DNA from: Paenibacillus sp. V4I3
GTDB lineage: Bacteria > Bacillota > Bacilli > Paenibacillales > NBRC-103111
DNA: 64,000 bases
Assembly: GCF_030817215.1 (NCBI RefSeq)
Contig: NZ_JAUSZA010000001.1
Span: 4,624,501-4,688,500 of the forward strand
Direction of reading: 5' to 3'
Shown here: piece after piece, positions 25,781 through 34,382 of the stretch
Position numbering within the stretch: position 1 is the stretch's first letter
Layout of the letters: each line of letters starts with the position of its first letter
The notes under the pieces: model-generated
Seen by the model: only the letters and a program-made list of their open reading frames with translations
Told to the model about the DNA's origin: nothing
The model's database searches: none
Translations under genes and position numbers: made by a program

Positions 25781-28700
25781 ATGCATCAAACTGTCAGACG
25801 TACACTTTCCGGCTTTCTTGTTTTCCTGCTTCTTATGGCTTCTGGGGTAAGCGGCACTTTTGAAGCTTATGGCACTGAAAAAGCTTACGCAGCAGAATCT
25901 GAACAGCAAACGATCATTATCGATAACGATAATGAGGGGGCACCCAATATAGCAGGTGGACTGCCCACTACGACCAAGGGCTATTTCAGCTCGGGCATGC
26001 TGGGCGGCGGCACCAAAAGCACACTCGCTTATGCGAATGGTGCACAAAACGCCAATACGAATACAGCCTATGCAACCTATACCCCGTCTTTAAGCGAGCA
26101 AAGTTTTACGATCGGGACATATCGTGTGTCCGTATGGATCGTCCAAAGAACGGCGGCAGCGGCCCGACTAATGACTGAAGTGTATCGTAATGGGGAGTCG
26201 ACAAAGACGGCTTTTGACAATGCGGCTCCAGCTGGCGGTTGGGTAGAGATCGGCATCTTTGATTTTAAAGGTGTGGGGGAGGAATACGTGAAGCTTTCTA
26301 GAGATCCGGGAGGCCCGACTGGTTATTTCAATTCGGATTCGGTGAAGTTTGAGAAGCTGCCATCGCGGATCCATACACTCAGTGATTTGCAGGTTGGCGA
26401 AACATCCATATTTCAGCCTACAGTGAGTTCGTATACGTATCTTGTCAGTAATGCCGTTCAGGAGATAACGATTAATCCGACAGCTACTGATCCTTCAGCG
26501 GAAATTAGGGTGAACGGTTCGGTGGTGAATAGCGGGACTTCAAGTGAACCCATCCCACTTCATATCGGTGATAATGAGATTCCTATCGATGTTCAAGCGG
26601 AAAATAGCAGTTACACGCAGCAATACACGATTGTCGTGAAACGATCCGCTGGCAACAACACGAATGTGTCCTTAAGCGCTTTGCAGTTGAACGGGGTTCC
26701 TTTGCAGGGATTCGACCCCACGGTGACTTCGTATACGTATACGGTTCATAATGCAAGTGCATCCATTTCCATCTTGCCTACAACAGCGGATACCGCAGCA
26801 TCTGTGAAGGTAAACGGGACTGTAATCAACTCCGAACAACCGATACCTGTAGATTTAACAGTCGGTAATAATGAGATTGACATTATGGTGATTGCTCAAG
26901 ATCCAGCTTATACCCAGACCTATAGGCTGAATATTTATCGTCAAAAAGCTGACGCAACCCTGAAGAAGCTGCAGATTGACGGTCATGAGCTGACGAGAGG
27001 CTACAACGTTATGCCTGGACAGAACCAATCGCCGGGCTTTGAGCCGAACGTAATGACTTATTCCTATGAGGCCCCGAATGGGGTAAATGAAATCATTGTA
27101 ACGGCTGAACCAAGCGATTCGAACGCAGTCTTTTTCGTGAATGGTGTTCAGATAAGCGGCGGTACAGACTCATTGCCAATAACGCTGGAACATGGCGTTC
27201 AAACCATCCAAGTGGAGGTGCACGCAGAGGACCACTCCTTCAAAAAGCAATATGACATTACGGTGGGTAAAGGGAATCATACACGTGGAAAACCGGTAAA
27301 GGCTTCTCAGGAATACTATTTGACGCCGGGCAAGCATGCGGTGGATGGCGATGGGGCTTCGGTTTGGCGGAATGTCCTGGCAGACGGAACGCCGTATGTC
27401 TGGTTGGAGGTAGATTTACTCCGCAGAACTTCGTTTAATCGGGCAGTGGCTGCTTTTTACAACTACACGGACATGCAAAACTTCAAGATTCAATACTCAG
27501 ACGACGGCTTGCAATGGCAGGATGCCTTTGTAAGCAACGCCAAGCCTTCCTCGATTGAAAGCGTCAGCTTTCCTGAGGTTACGGCCAGATACGTGCGGTT
27601 TTATGCGGATAAAGCAAAGGATTTGGTGTTTACCGGATTATATTCCTTTGAAATTTATGGGGCTGGGCCACCAACAAACGTACCGGGAGAAAATTATGAG
27701 CGGTTATCAGGCATCACATTATCGAACGGCTTTATTTCGTTTGATCCCTATATAACCGATTACACACTTGTAACAGATCGAGACCTTACCTTAACACCAG
27801 TGAAGGGCGCGTTAGGTCAGACGTTGAAAATAGATGGCCAAAGCCAAAACAGCCTATTTGTCTCCAAGGAATCTTTATTCGGTGAAGTCCGCACCGTCCC
27901 TATCGAGGTGACCTCCCAGGATGGAAGCCGCAGGATGGTCTATCGACTGCATATCGAGTTGGTGCCCTCAGTACCGGGTTCCGGCTATACGCTCGCATTC
28001 GAGGACGAATTCAATGGCTCCGAGCTGAATAACAGTCAGTGGTATTATCGTGCTGGAAGCAATGCTTATACCGATAATAAGAAGGATAATGTGTCCGTAT
28101 CGGACGGCTTTCTAAGAATCGCTTTGAAAAAAGAACCTGCTGGCAGTGGTGGAAAAGCGTATTCCGGCGGAGGCATCATCACCAAGCCGCTTTTGGGGTA
28201 CGGCTATTATGAAACCAGATTTAAGCAATGGAACAAGGAAGGCTTTCACAGCTCCTTCTGGATTGCGGGGTTGAATCAACGGGTATCGGTCCTCGATGGA
28301 GATCAGCTCTATTCGCCGTCGACGGATTATCAGGTGAATGAAATTGATGGCTTTGAGATTGATACTTCACACCCGGATGGTTTAATGACAGCGGGTCATT
28401 ATTGGTGGCCGGGAGATGCTCATCTGACTTATGTGCCTTACACGACATACAAGGAAGTGGACTCGTCTGATGGCTACCATACGTATGGTATGGAATGGAC
28501 TCCGACAAAAATTAAATTTTACGTGGATGGCAAAATGTTCAGAGAAGAATTTTATCCGGGACCGCATGGAGCGGGGACGCAAGGACGAGGCCAGCATTTG
28601 TGGCTGACGTCACTGGTGTATAAGCTGCCGGTTGCCGATGAGCATTTGCCCGCGGAGGTAACCTATGATTACTTCAAATTTTACACAAAAGATTATGGGG

Positions 28701-29227
28701 TGGATGCACCTGTTGATGCCGTCATCGTGGATAACGGAGATCCGGGCTATTCGGAAACAGGCATTTGGGCTTCGACATCAGATGCATTTGGTTATGACGA
28801 TAATGATACAAGATTTACGCGAACCATAGGCGATCAAGCGAAATGGAGCAAGGCTCTTGCGGCTGAGGGGAACTACGAGGTGCGGATATGGAATCCGTCC
28901 TTCCATAACAATACGACGCAAGCGCAGTACACAGTGCAGCATGCAGGTGGCTCAACGTCCGTCATGGTCGACCAAAAGCTAGGGGGCCAGCAATGGATCT
29001 CGCTCGGCACCTATCGTTTTACACAAGATGCGGAAGCATCAGTTACGATGACTGCCATGGATACGGCTTACCTTCGTGCGGATGCGGTGATGTTCGTTCC
29101 AAGGATGAGTGATCCTATCGACCCGGAGCCTAACACTGATTCTGGTAAAAAGGACAAGGACAAAAACAAAGATAAAATCAAGAACAAAAAAAATAATGAA
29201 ATTTTGAAGTATTTCATGAAATGTTGA
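25781..29227 (+). CDS. large secreted multidomain GH16 glycoside hydrolase
   Basis: 1148 residues from ATG 25781; TGGGGGGA lies six bases upstream, and the adjacent ATG 25778 is less well spaced. Domains: signal peptide to about 40; a beta-sandwich domain (45-190); cadherin-like beta-sandwich repeats at about 200-287, 297-387 and 394-497, each with a SYTY or TYSY strand; a discoidin-like F5/8C domain (504-626); a fourth repeat (640-728); the GH16 catalytic domain (733-971); and a golvesin-like domain (977-1107). The nucleophile and acid/base lie in EIDGFE (E854, D856, E859), the ExDxxE beta-bulge form of laminarinase, agarase and carrageenase branches. The C-terminus is a Lys/Asp-rich tail. 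It is the only exported enzyme of the locus, so it should make the first cuts. The exact polysaccharide is not clear. Confidence 0.9.
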   Translation: MHQTVRRTLSGFLVFLLLMASGVSGTFEAYGTEKAYAAESEQQTIIIDNDNEGAPNIAGGLPTTTKGYFSSGMLGGGTKSTLAYANGAQNANTNTAYATYTPSLSEQSFTIGTYRVSVWIVQRTAAAARLMTEVYRNGESTKTAFDNAAPAGGWVEIGIFDFKGVGEEYVKLSRDPGGPTGYFNSDSVKFEKLPSRIHTLSDLQVGETSIFQPTVSSYTYLVSNAVQEITINPTATDPSAEIRVNGSVVNSGTSSEPIPLHIGDNEIPIDVQAENSSYTQQYTIVVKRSAGNNTNVSLSALQLNGVPLQGFDPTVTSYTYTVHNASASISILPTTADTAASVKVNGTVINSEQPIPVDLTVGNNEIDIMVIAQDPAYTQTYRLNIYRQKADATLKKLQIDGHELTRGYNVMPGQNQSPGFEPNVMTYSYEAPNGVNEIIVTAEPSDSNAVFFVNGVQISGGTDSLPITLEHGVQTIQVEVHAEDHSFKKQYDITVGKGNHTRGKPVKASQEYYLTPGKHAVDGDGASVWRNVLADGTPYVWLEVDLLRRTSFNRAVAAFYNYTDMQNFKIQYSDDGLQWQDAFVSNAKPSSIESVSFPEVTARYVRFYADKAKDLVFTGLYSFEIYGAGPPTNVPGENYERLSGITLSNGFISFDPYITDYTLVTDRDLTLTPVKGALGQTLKIDGQSQNSLFVSKESLFGEVRTVPIEVTSQDGSRRMVYRLHIELVPSVPGSGYTLAFEDEFNGSELNNSQWYYRAGSNAYTDNKKDNVSVSDGFLRIALKKEPAGSGGKAYSGGGIITKPLLGYGYYETRFKQWNKEGFHSSFWIAGLNQRVSVLDGDQLYSPSTDYQVNEIDGFEIDTSHPDGLMTAGHYWWPGDAHLTYVPYTTYKEVDSSDGYHTYGMEWTPTKIKFYVDGKMFREEFYPGPHGAGTQGRGQHLWLTSLVYKLPVADEHLPAEVTYDYFKFYTKDYGVDAPVDAVIVDNGDPGYSETGIWASTSDAFGYDDNDTRFTRTIGDQAKWSKALAAEGNYEVRIWNPSFHNNTTQAQYTVQHAGGSTSVMVDQKLGGQQWISLGTYRFTQDAEASVTMTAMDTAYLRADAVMFVPRMSDPIDPEPNTDSGKKDKDKNKDKIKNKKNNEILKYFMKC

Positions 29228-29300
29228 AAGGTTATTAGGGCTCGCAGGCTGTACAATAGACGTATAGCATCACTTTCATTGCAATGAGGGAGAGAGACTT

Positions 29301-30824
29301 ATGGACTTGAAACGATGGCAATCTGTTCCCACTTTGGTGACATGCGTATTGTTGGCCTTAAGCTTAGCAGGATGCAATCAGCAGTCTGCGAGCCCAGAAT
29401 CAGCTGTTCCGAACAATCAAGCCGGTGCAAGGGTGAAGATCGAAGTGCTGGTAAGCGCAATTAACAACCTACCGTCAGACCCGGCTATGGATATGATCAA
29501 GAAGGAACTAGACACAAAGCTCGGCATCGACTTGAAAATCACAGCAGTTGTAGGTGATGAGGATTATAAAAATCAGCGTAATCTCCGCTTAGCGAGCAAC
29601 ACCTCTGCAGATCTGTTCTATGTGGATCGCAGGGATATGATCAAACTATCGCAGCAGGGAAGTTTATTGGATTTATCGCCACATATGGATAAGCTTCAAT
29701 CGACGAAGCAATTTGTCGGCGGAGAAGAGGCGATGACGACGGGGACGGTCAAAGGAAGGGTGTTCGGCATCCCGAAGGCTTCGCCTGCTCCGCAGTTCAC
29801 TTTATGGCTTCGCCAGGATTGGCTGGAACAGGTTGGTATGCAGGCGCCAGTAACAATCTCAGAGCTGCTACAGGTAATGAAAGCTTTCACCGAGCAGGAT
29901 CCGGATCGAAACGGCAAGAACGATACCTATGGTTTTACGGGTAATCCGCAATTTAACGCGCTGGATCAAATATTCGGGGCGTACGGCACAACTTATCCGG
30001 GCAAGTTTTATTTGAAAGACGGTAAGCTTGTGAATTCAATCTATGATCCTCGCATCAAACAAGCACTTGGGTTTATGAATGATATGGTGAAGCAAGGTGT
30101 CGTCGATCCCGATTTCCTGGCGAATACAAAGGGGCAGCAGAAAGATAAGGCCTATCAAGGACAGGTCGGATTGCTGAATTTCAATTGGCCGGTCGTCGTG
30201 AACAGCGATGCCGCCAAACAAATCAGCGCCTTTCAGCCGCAAGCCAAATGGGTTCAAATACAAGCGCCAACCGGCCCGGGAGGATCTTACAACGGCTATG
30301 ACGATGTGGGTGCGCGCAGTATGATGGTCATGCCTGCTTCGCTCCAGAAGGAACCGGAGAAATTGCAGAAGGTTATTGAACTGCTTAACTATTTGACCTC
30401 TACGGAGGGCTCTCGTCTCGTGCAATATGGACTCCCAGGGATTCATTATCAGTTGGCCGGGGAGACGATTACGCCAACAGAGCAAATTCACGATGTTGTG
30501 TATTCACACTTGTATCAATTGGTCGGCCGTGACGAAATGACCTATTTACGAACGAAATTCCCGGATGCTGAACCCTATTATCATTTCGCCATCGAGCAGT
30601 CGAGGTTAAAGGTCTTAGACGCTTTTATCGAGCTGCCGCCAGGCTTTAATGCTGCGGATGCGAATCGATACATCATGGAGGAGACGTTCAAGTTCATTTA
30701 TGATAAACGTCCATTATCAGAGTATGACGATTTCGTTCAAACGCTTGAGAAGACATATCATTATGGATTGTACATGGAATCCGCAGGAAAGCAGCTTGTC
30801 GAACAAGATTTGCTTAACCAGTAA
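29301..30824 (+). CDS. LplA-like ABC substrate-binding lipoprotein, first of two
   Basis: 507 residues. The lipobox is LSLAGCNQ (Cys about 25). The mature protein belongs to the large LplA/YtcQ class that works with LplB/YtcP permeases; the DxDxNGxxDTYG calcium-type loop reads DPDRNGKNDTYGF. It should bind an oligosaccharide released outside the cell. TGAGGGAGAG precedes ATG 29301, 73 bases after the GH16 gene. A second binding protein of the same class follows the permeases at 34383-35948, so the importer has two possible receptors. Confidence 0.9.
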   Translation: MDLKRWQSVPTLVTCVLLALSLAGCNQQSASPESAVPNNQAGARVKIEVLVSAINNLPSDPAMDMIKKELDTKLGIDLKITAVVGDEDYKNQRNLRLASNTSADLFYVDRRDMIKLSQQGSLLDLSPHMDKLQSTKQFVGGEEAMTTGTVKGRVFGIPKASPAPQFTLWLRQDWLEQVGMQAPVTISELLQVMKAFTEQDPDRNGKNDTYGFTGNPQFNALDQIFGAYGTTYPGKFYLKDGKLVNSIYDPRIKQALGFMNDMVKQGVVDPDFLANTKGQQKDKAYQGQVGLLNFNWPVVVNSDAAKQISAFQPQAKWVQIQAPTGPGGSYNGYDDVGARSMMVMPASLQKEPEKLQKVIELLNYLTSTEGSRLVQYGLPGIHYQLAGETITPTEQIHDVVYSHLYQLVGRDEMTYLRTKFPDAEPYYHFAIEQSRLKVLDAFIELPPGFNAADANRYIMEETFKFIYDKRPLSEYDDFVQTLEKTYHYGLYMESAGKQLVEQDLLNQ

Positions 30825-30844
30825 TTTAGGAAGGTGCCTTTGGC

Positions 30845-32485
30845 ATGATCAATATAACGGAACAAGAACGACAAAACTGTGTATTTGCGAGAGACTTTGG
30901 AGCAGTGCCGGATGACCCTGGCGATCAGGCTGAGGCGCTTCGCAGGGCGATAGCCTTTGCTGCTGTGTATGGAAAATCGCGTGTGCTGCTGGAGCCTGGA
31001 ACCTACTATCTGCATAGCTTTGTGACAGATGAGGAAGCTGAGCGTCAGGATTGGTCTCGCAGACATCTTTGGCTTCGTGATATGAATGGCTTGACACTAG
31101 AGGGAGCGGTAGATCTTGACGGAAATCCGGCGTCGCTGCTTGTTGGTTGTCACAAAGGAGAGAATGAAGCTTATTTGCCTTCTATCCTTTGGGCGGAACG
31201 GTGTAATGATTTGCAGCTGCGAAATTTGAAATTTTCGCGGGAGCCGGCTTATTCCAGCGCCGGAGTCATCGTCGACAAAGGAGATGATTTCCTAGTTGTA
31301 GAGGTGTTTGAAAGCAATCCCTATATAGACGGCATGGCCTGCTTTTGCGCGAACCGTTTTGATTTGCAGGCTGGTGCGTTGGTTGGCGAAAGTGTGACCT
31401 ATGGTAAGGGCGCCGGGGTTAGCTGGCGTCGCATAGAAGGAGGCGAGGGACGCAGATTGAGGCTTGATAGCCCTGAAGTTGCCATGCAAGTGTCCATCGG
31501 CGAAGGACTATCTTGGCATTTTGGAGCGAACACCGAGTTTCAGCTGCAGTTCAAGGAATGCCATCATTTGCAGCTCGACAACTTGCATACGGTCAGCTCG
31601 AACGGTTTTGCGATGCATACGGAATGCTGCAATGGCGTGAAGGCGAGCCGTGTACGATTTCAGCCGGAAGGGAAGCTGCTGTTCACAGCACCTAGAGATG
31701 CGTGGAAGATTTACAAGTGTGAAGGTGATTTCGAGATTGAGCACATGTTTGTAGAGGGTGTCCGGATGGATGGTCAGAACATGCATAGTACGTTTCTCTT
31801 GGTCGACAAGGTGATCGATCGCCATAACCTGCAGCTCTGGGCGAAGTGGAGCTATGCTCCACTTCGTACGGATAGCAGGCTAACCTTTTATAACGGAAAT
31901 GAACGGATGCAGAACAAGATTCGCTCTTGGCGTCCGGACGGTCAAGGCAAAGGCGGTCACTACTATTTGATCGAGTGTGAAGACCCGGTGAATCTGTCGT
32001 TGAATAAGAACGCTCATATCGTTCCGTCCTGCTGGGAGCTGAACGCCTATACCATCAAACATTCGGTGTTCCGAAATATTGCCGGCTGCGGGCATATCGT
32101 CAAGTACAGTAAGGTCTTGATTGAGGATGTTGTCTATCAGAATTTAATGAATGTCGGCATACTGATTGGCGCCGAGTGGACGGAGTTTTATGAAGGCGGA
32201 CATCCGAAGGGTGTTACAATTCGACGATGCAGCTTTGACTACTGCGGATATACGCCTCGATGCGGGGTAACCGGAGGCATTGGTATACGTTCGGAGGGCT
32301 TGGAAGGTATTTATAACGAAGATATCGTGATTGATGAATGTACGTTTCACCATGTTCCTGTGGGGGTGGACATTCATCAAGCGGAGGGTGTTCGCCTAGT
32401 TTGTAATCGCTTTCATAATGTTGAACAGCCATACAGAATCGACCCGCATACAACGAGAGAGATCGTCATTGAAGAAAGGAAGTGA
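30845..32485 (+). CDS. GH110-like right-handed beta-helix protein, copy B
   Basis: 546 residues, paralogous to copy A over the full length. The shared blocks are VLLEPGTYYLHSF, LPSILWAERCNDLQLRNLKF, GESVTYGKGAG, FTAPRDAWKIYKC and VEGVRMDGQNMHS, with beta-helix turns such as GVTIRRCSFDYCGYTP and DIVIDECTFHHVPVG. There is no signal peptide, so the protein is cytosolic. It is set inside the transport operon between a binding protein and the permeases, which points to hydrolysis of the imported oligosaccharide. AGGAAGGTG precedes ATG 30845. GH110 (alpha-1,3-galactosidase) is the closest family I can recall; a related uncharacterised beta-helix hydrolase family is the alternative. Confidence 0.65.
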   Translation: MINITEQERQNCVFARDFGAVPDDPGDQAEALRRAIAFAAVYGKSRVLLEPGTYYLHSFVTDEEAERQDWSRRHLWLRDMNGLTLEGAVDLDGNPASLLVGCHKGENEAYLPSILWAERCNDLQLRNLKFSREPAYSSAGVIVDKGDDFLVVEVFESNPYIDGMACFCANRFDLQAGALVGESVTYGKGAGVSWRRIEGGEGRRLRLDSPEVAMQVSIGEGLSWHFGANTEFQLQFKECHHLQLDNLHTVSSNGFAMHTECCNGVKASRVRFQPEGKLLFTAPRDAWKIYKCEGDFEIEHMFVEGVRMDGQNMHSTFLLVDKVIDRHNLQLWAKWSYAPLRTDSRLTFYNGNERMQNKIRSWRPDGQGKGGHYYLIECEDPVNLSLNKNAHIVPSCWELNAYTIKHSVFRNIAGCGHIVKYSKVLIEDVVYQNLMNVGILIGAEWTEFYEGGHPKGVTIRRCSFDYCGYTPRCGVTGGIGIRSEGLEGIYNEDIVIDECTFHHVPVGVDIHQAEGVRLVCNRFHNVEQPYRIDPHTTREIVIEERK

Positions 32486-32490
32486 GAATT

Positions 32491-33441
32491 GTGGAATTAT
32501 CTGCTGAGAAACATATCGCCGCCCGACCTATTGAACGTAAAAGCGAAACGATGAAACACTTCAGGCTTCATAAATGGCTGTATATCTTTTTGGTGCCAGG
32601 GCTGATTTATTTGCTTGTGTTCAAATATATTCCGATGTTCGGTATCGTGATTGCCTTTAAAGACTTTAGCTTAGTGAAAGGGATTTGGGCAAGCAAGTGG
32701 ATCGGCTTTGAAAATTTTGCGTATTTGTTCCAGTCGCGCGATTTTTACAAAGTATTGAGCAACACACTGATCATCAGTTTTTATCAAATATTGTTCGGAT
32801 TTCCTGCCCCGATCATTTTGGCTGTCATGCTCAATGAAGTAAGAAGTCTGATGTTCAAACGATTATCGCAGACGATTCTGTATTTACCGCACTTTATTTC
32901 CTGGGTCGTGCTGGCAGGGATGATCATTAATTTTCTGTCGCCATCGACAGGTCCGGTCAATTTTCTAATTAAAGCTTTGGACTATGAGCCGATTTCGTTT
33001 CTGTTAAAGCCGGAATATTTCCGGACGATTCTCGTATCGGCGGAGGTTTGGAAGGGAGTCGGGTGGGGAACGATTATCTATCTCGCAGCGATGACGGGGA
33101 TCGATCCTTCCTTGTACGAATCAGCCAAGATGGATGGGGCTTCCAGACTACAGCAAATCCGCTACATCACGCTGCCGGGAATTACTTCAACCGTCGTTGT
33201 CCTGCTCATTTTGCAGCTCGGCCACATTCTTGACAATGGCTTCGAGCAGGTGTACCTGTTGTACAATCCGATGACCTATGAAGTGGCTGATGTTATCGAA
33301 ACGTATACGTACCGAGTTGGCTTGATCGACGGTAGACTGTCTTTCGCTGCAGCAGTCGGACTATTTAAAGCGGTGATCGGTTTCGTTCTCATTATTATGG
33401 CTAATCGAATCGCAAGACTGTTCGGAAAACAAATTTGGTAG
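32491..33441 (+). CDS. LplB-like polysaccharide ABC permease
   Basis: 316 residues from GTG 32491, eight bases after AAGGAAG; an in-frame GTG at 32482 overlapping the previous stop is less well placed. Six membrane spans follow a basic N-terminus. Family marks are FLVPGLIYLLVFKYIPMFGI, IAFKDFS and the EAA loop YESAKMDGASRLQQIRYITL (about 214-233). It pairs with the next gene product to form the import channel for the LplA-like binding proteins. No ATPase is encoded nearby. Confidence 0.92.
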   Translation: MELSAEKHIAARPIERKSETMKHFRLHKWLYIFLVPGLIYLLVFKYIPMFGIVIAFKDFSLVKGIWASKWIGFENFAYLFQSRDFYKVLSNTLIISFYQILFGFPAPIILAVMLNEVRSLMFKRLSQTILYLPHFISWVVLAGMIINFLSPSTGPVNFLIKALDYEPISFLLKPEYFRTILVSAEVWKGVGWGTIIYLAAMTGIDPSLYESAKMDGASRLQQIRYITLPGITSTVVVLLILQLGHILDNGFEQVYLLYNPMTYEVADVIETYTYRVGLIDGRLSFAAAVGLFKAVIGFVLIIMANRIARLFGKQIW

Positions 33442-33451
33442 GTGAGAGTAT

Positions 33452-34324
33452 ATGAGCAAAATGAAACTAGAGCTGTTCGACACAATCAACTATACGCTGC
33501 TCACGCTCATCTGTGTGGTCATGCTGTATCCGTTCATCAATGTAGCATCTGTATCCCTAAGTTCCTATTCGGCTTATGTGAACAATCCGACGATGATCTG
33601 GCCGCATGAATTCAGCTTGGCGGCTTATCAAGAGATCATGTCGCGCGCATTGCTGTGGAGAAGTTATTTGAATACGTTGATCGTTACGATCTGCGGAGTA
33701 ACCTTAGGCATTTTCCTATATATCATTACGGCCTATCCATTGTCCAAAAGAGTGCTCAAAGGACGAAAGTTCCTCATGATGCTCATCGTATTCACGATGC
33801 TGTTCAACGGGGGGTTGATTCCCAATTTTTACTTGATACGCTCACTCGGACTGCTTGATACGCTTGCGGCTTTAATTCTGCCTGCGTTATTCTCGGGCTT
33901 CAGCCTTATTCTTATGAAAAATTTCTTCGAATCGCTGCCCGAAGAGCTGGAGGAAGCGGCTCGTATGGACGGCGCTTCAGACCCGTACATCTTATTTCGC
34001 ATCATCGTTCCTTTATCGAAACCGATTATCGCTACATTGTGCCTGTTCGCTGCGGTTGGCTATTGGAACAACTTCTTTAATGCGATTATTTATATTCGCA
34101 GTGAAACGAATTGGCCGCTAATGCTTTACCTACGTGAGGTGATTGAAGCGGCTAGTATGATGGCGCAGCAATCGAATGCCGCCGAGGCGGGCTCGCAGCA
34201 TGTGACGAGTGAAACCTTAAAGTACGCCACATTAATGATTGTTATGATTCCAATTTTGTGCGTCTATCCATTTCTGCAAAAGTACTTTGTCAAAGGGATC
34301 ATGCTTGGCTCTGTAAAAGGATAG
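33452..34324 (+). CDS. YtcP-like carbohydrate ABC permease
   Basis: 290 residues with six membrane spans. Characteristic blocks are TLICVVMLYPFINVASVSLS, LFNGGLIPNFYLIRSLGLLD, the EAA loop ELEEAARMDGASDPYILFRI (about 170-189) and the usual C-terminus YFVKGIMLGSVKG. It begins ten bases after the LplB-like gene with TAGGTGAGAG upstream. Together they import an oligosaccharide, probably energised by a shared MsmX-type ATPase encoded elsewhere. Confidence 0.93.
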   Translation: MSKMKLELFDTINYTLLTLICVVMLYPFINVASVSLSSYSAYVNNPTMIWPHEFSLAAYQEIMSRALLWRSYLNTLIVTICGVTLGIFLYIITAYPLSKRVLKGRKFLMMLIVFTMLFNGGLIPNFYLIRSLGLLDTLAALILPALFSGFSLILMKNFFESLPEELEEAARMDGASDPYILFRIIVPLSKPIIATLCLFAAVGYWNNFFNAIIYIRSETNWPLMLYLREVIEAASMMAQQSNAAEAGSQHVTSETLKYATLMIVMIPILCVYPFLQKYFVKGIMLGSVKG

Positions 34325-34382
34325 TCATCGGGGAAACCCGCAGCTATAGATCAGCTTTACTTACATGAGGAGGGTATAAAAA

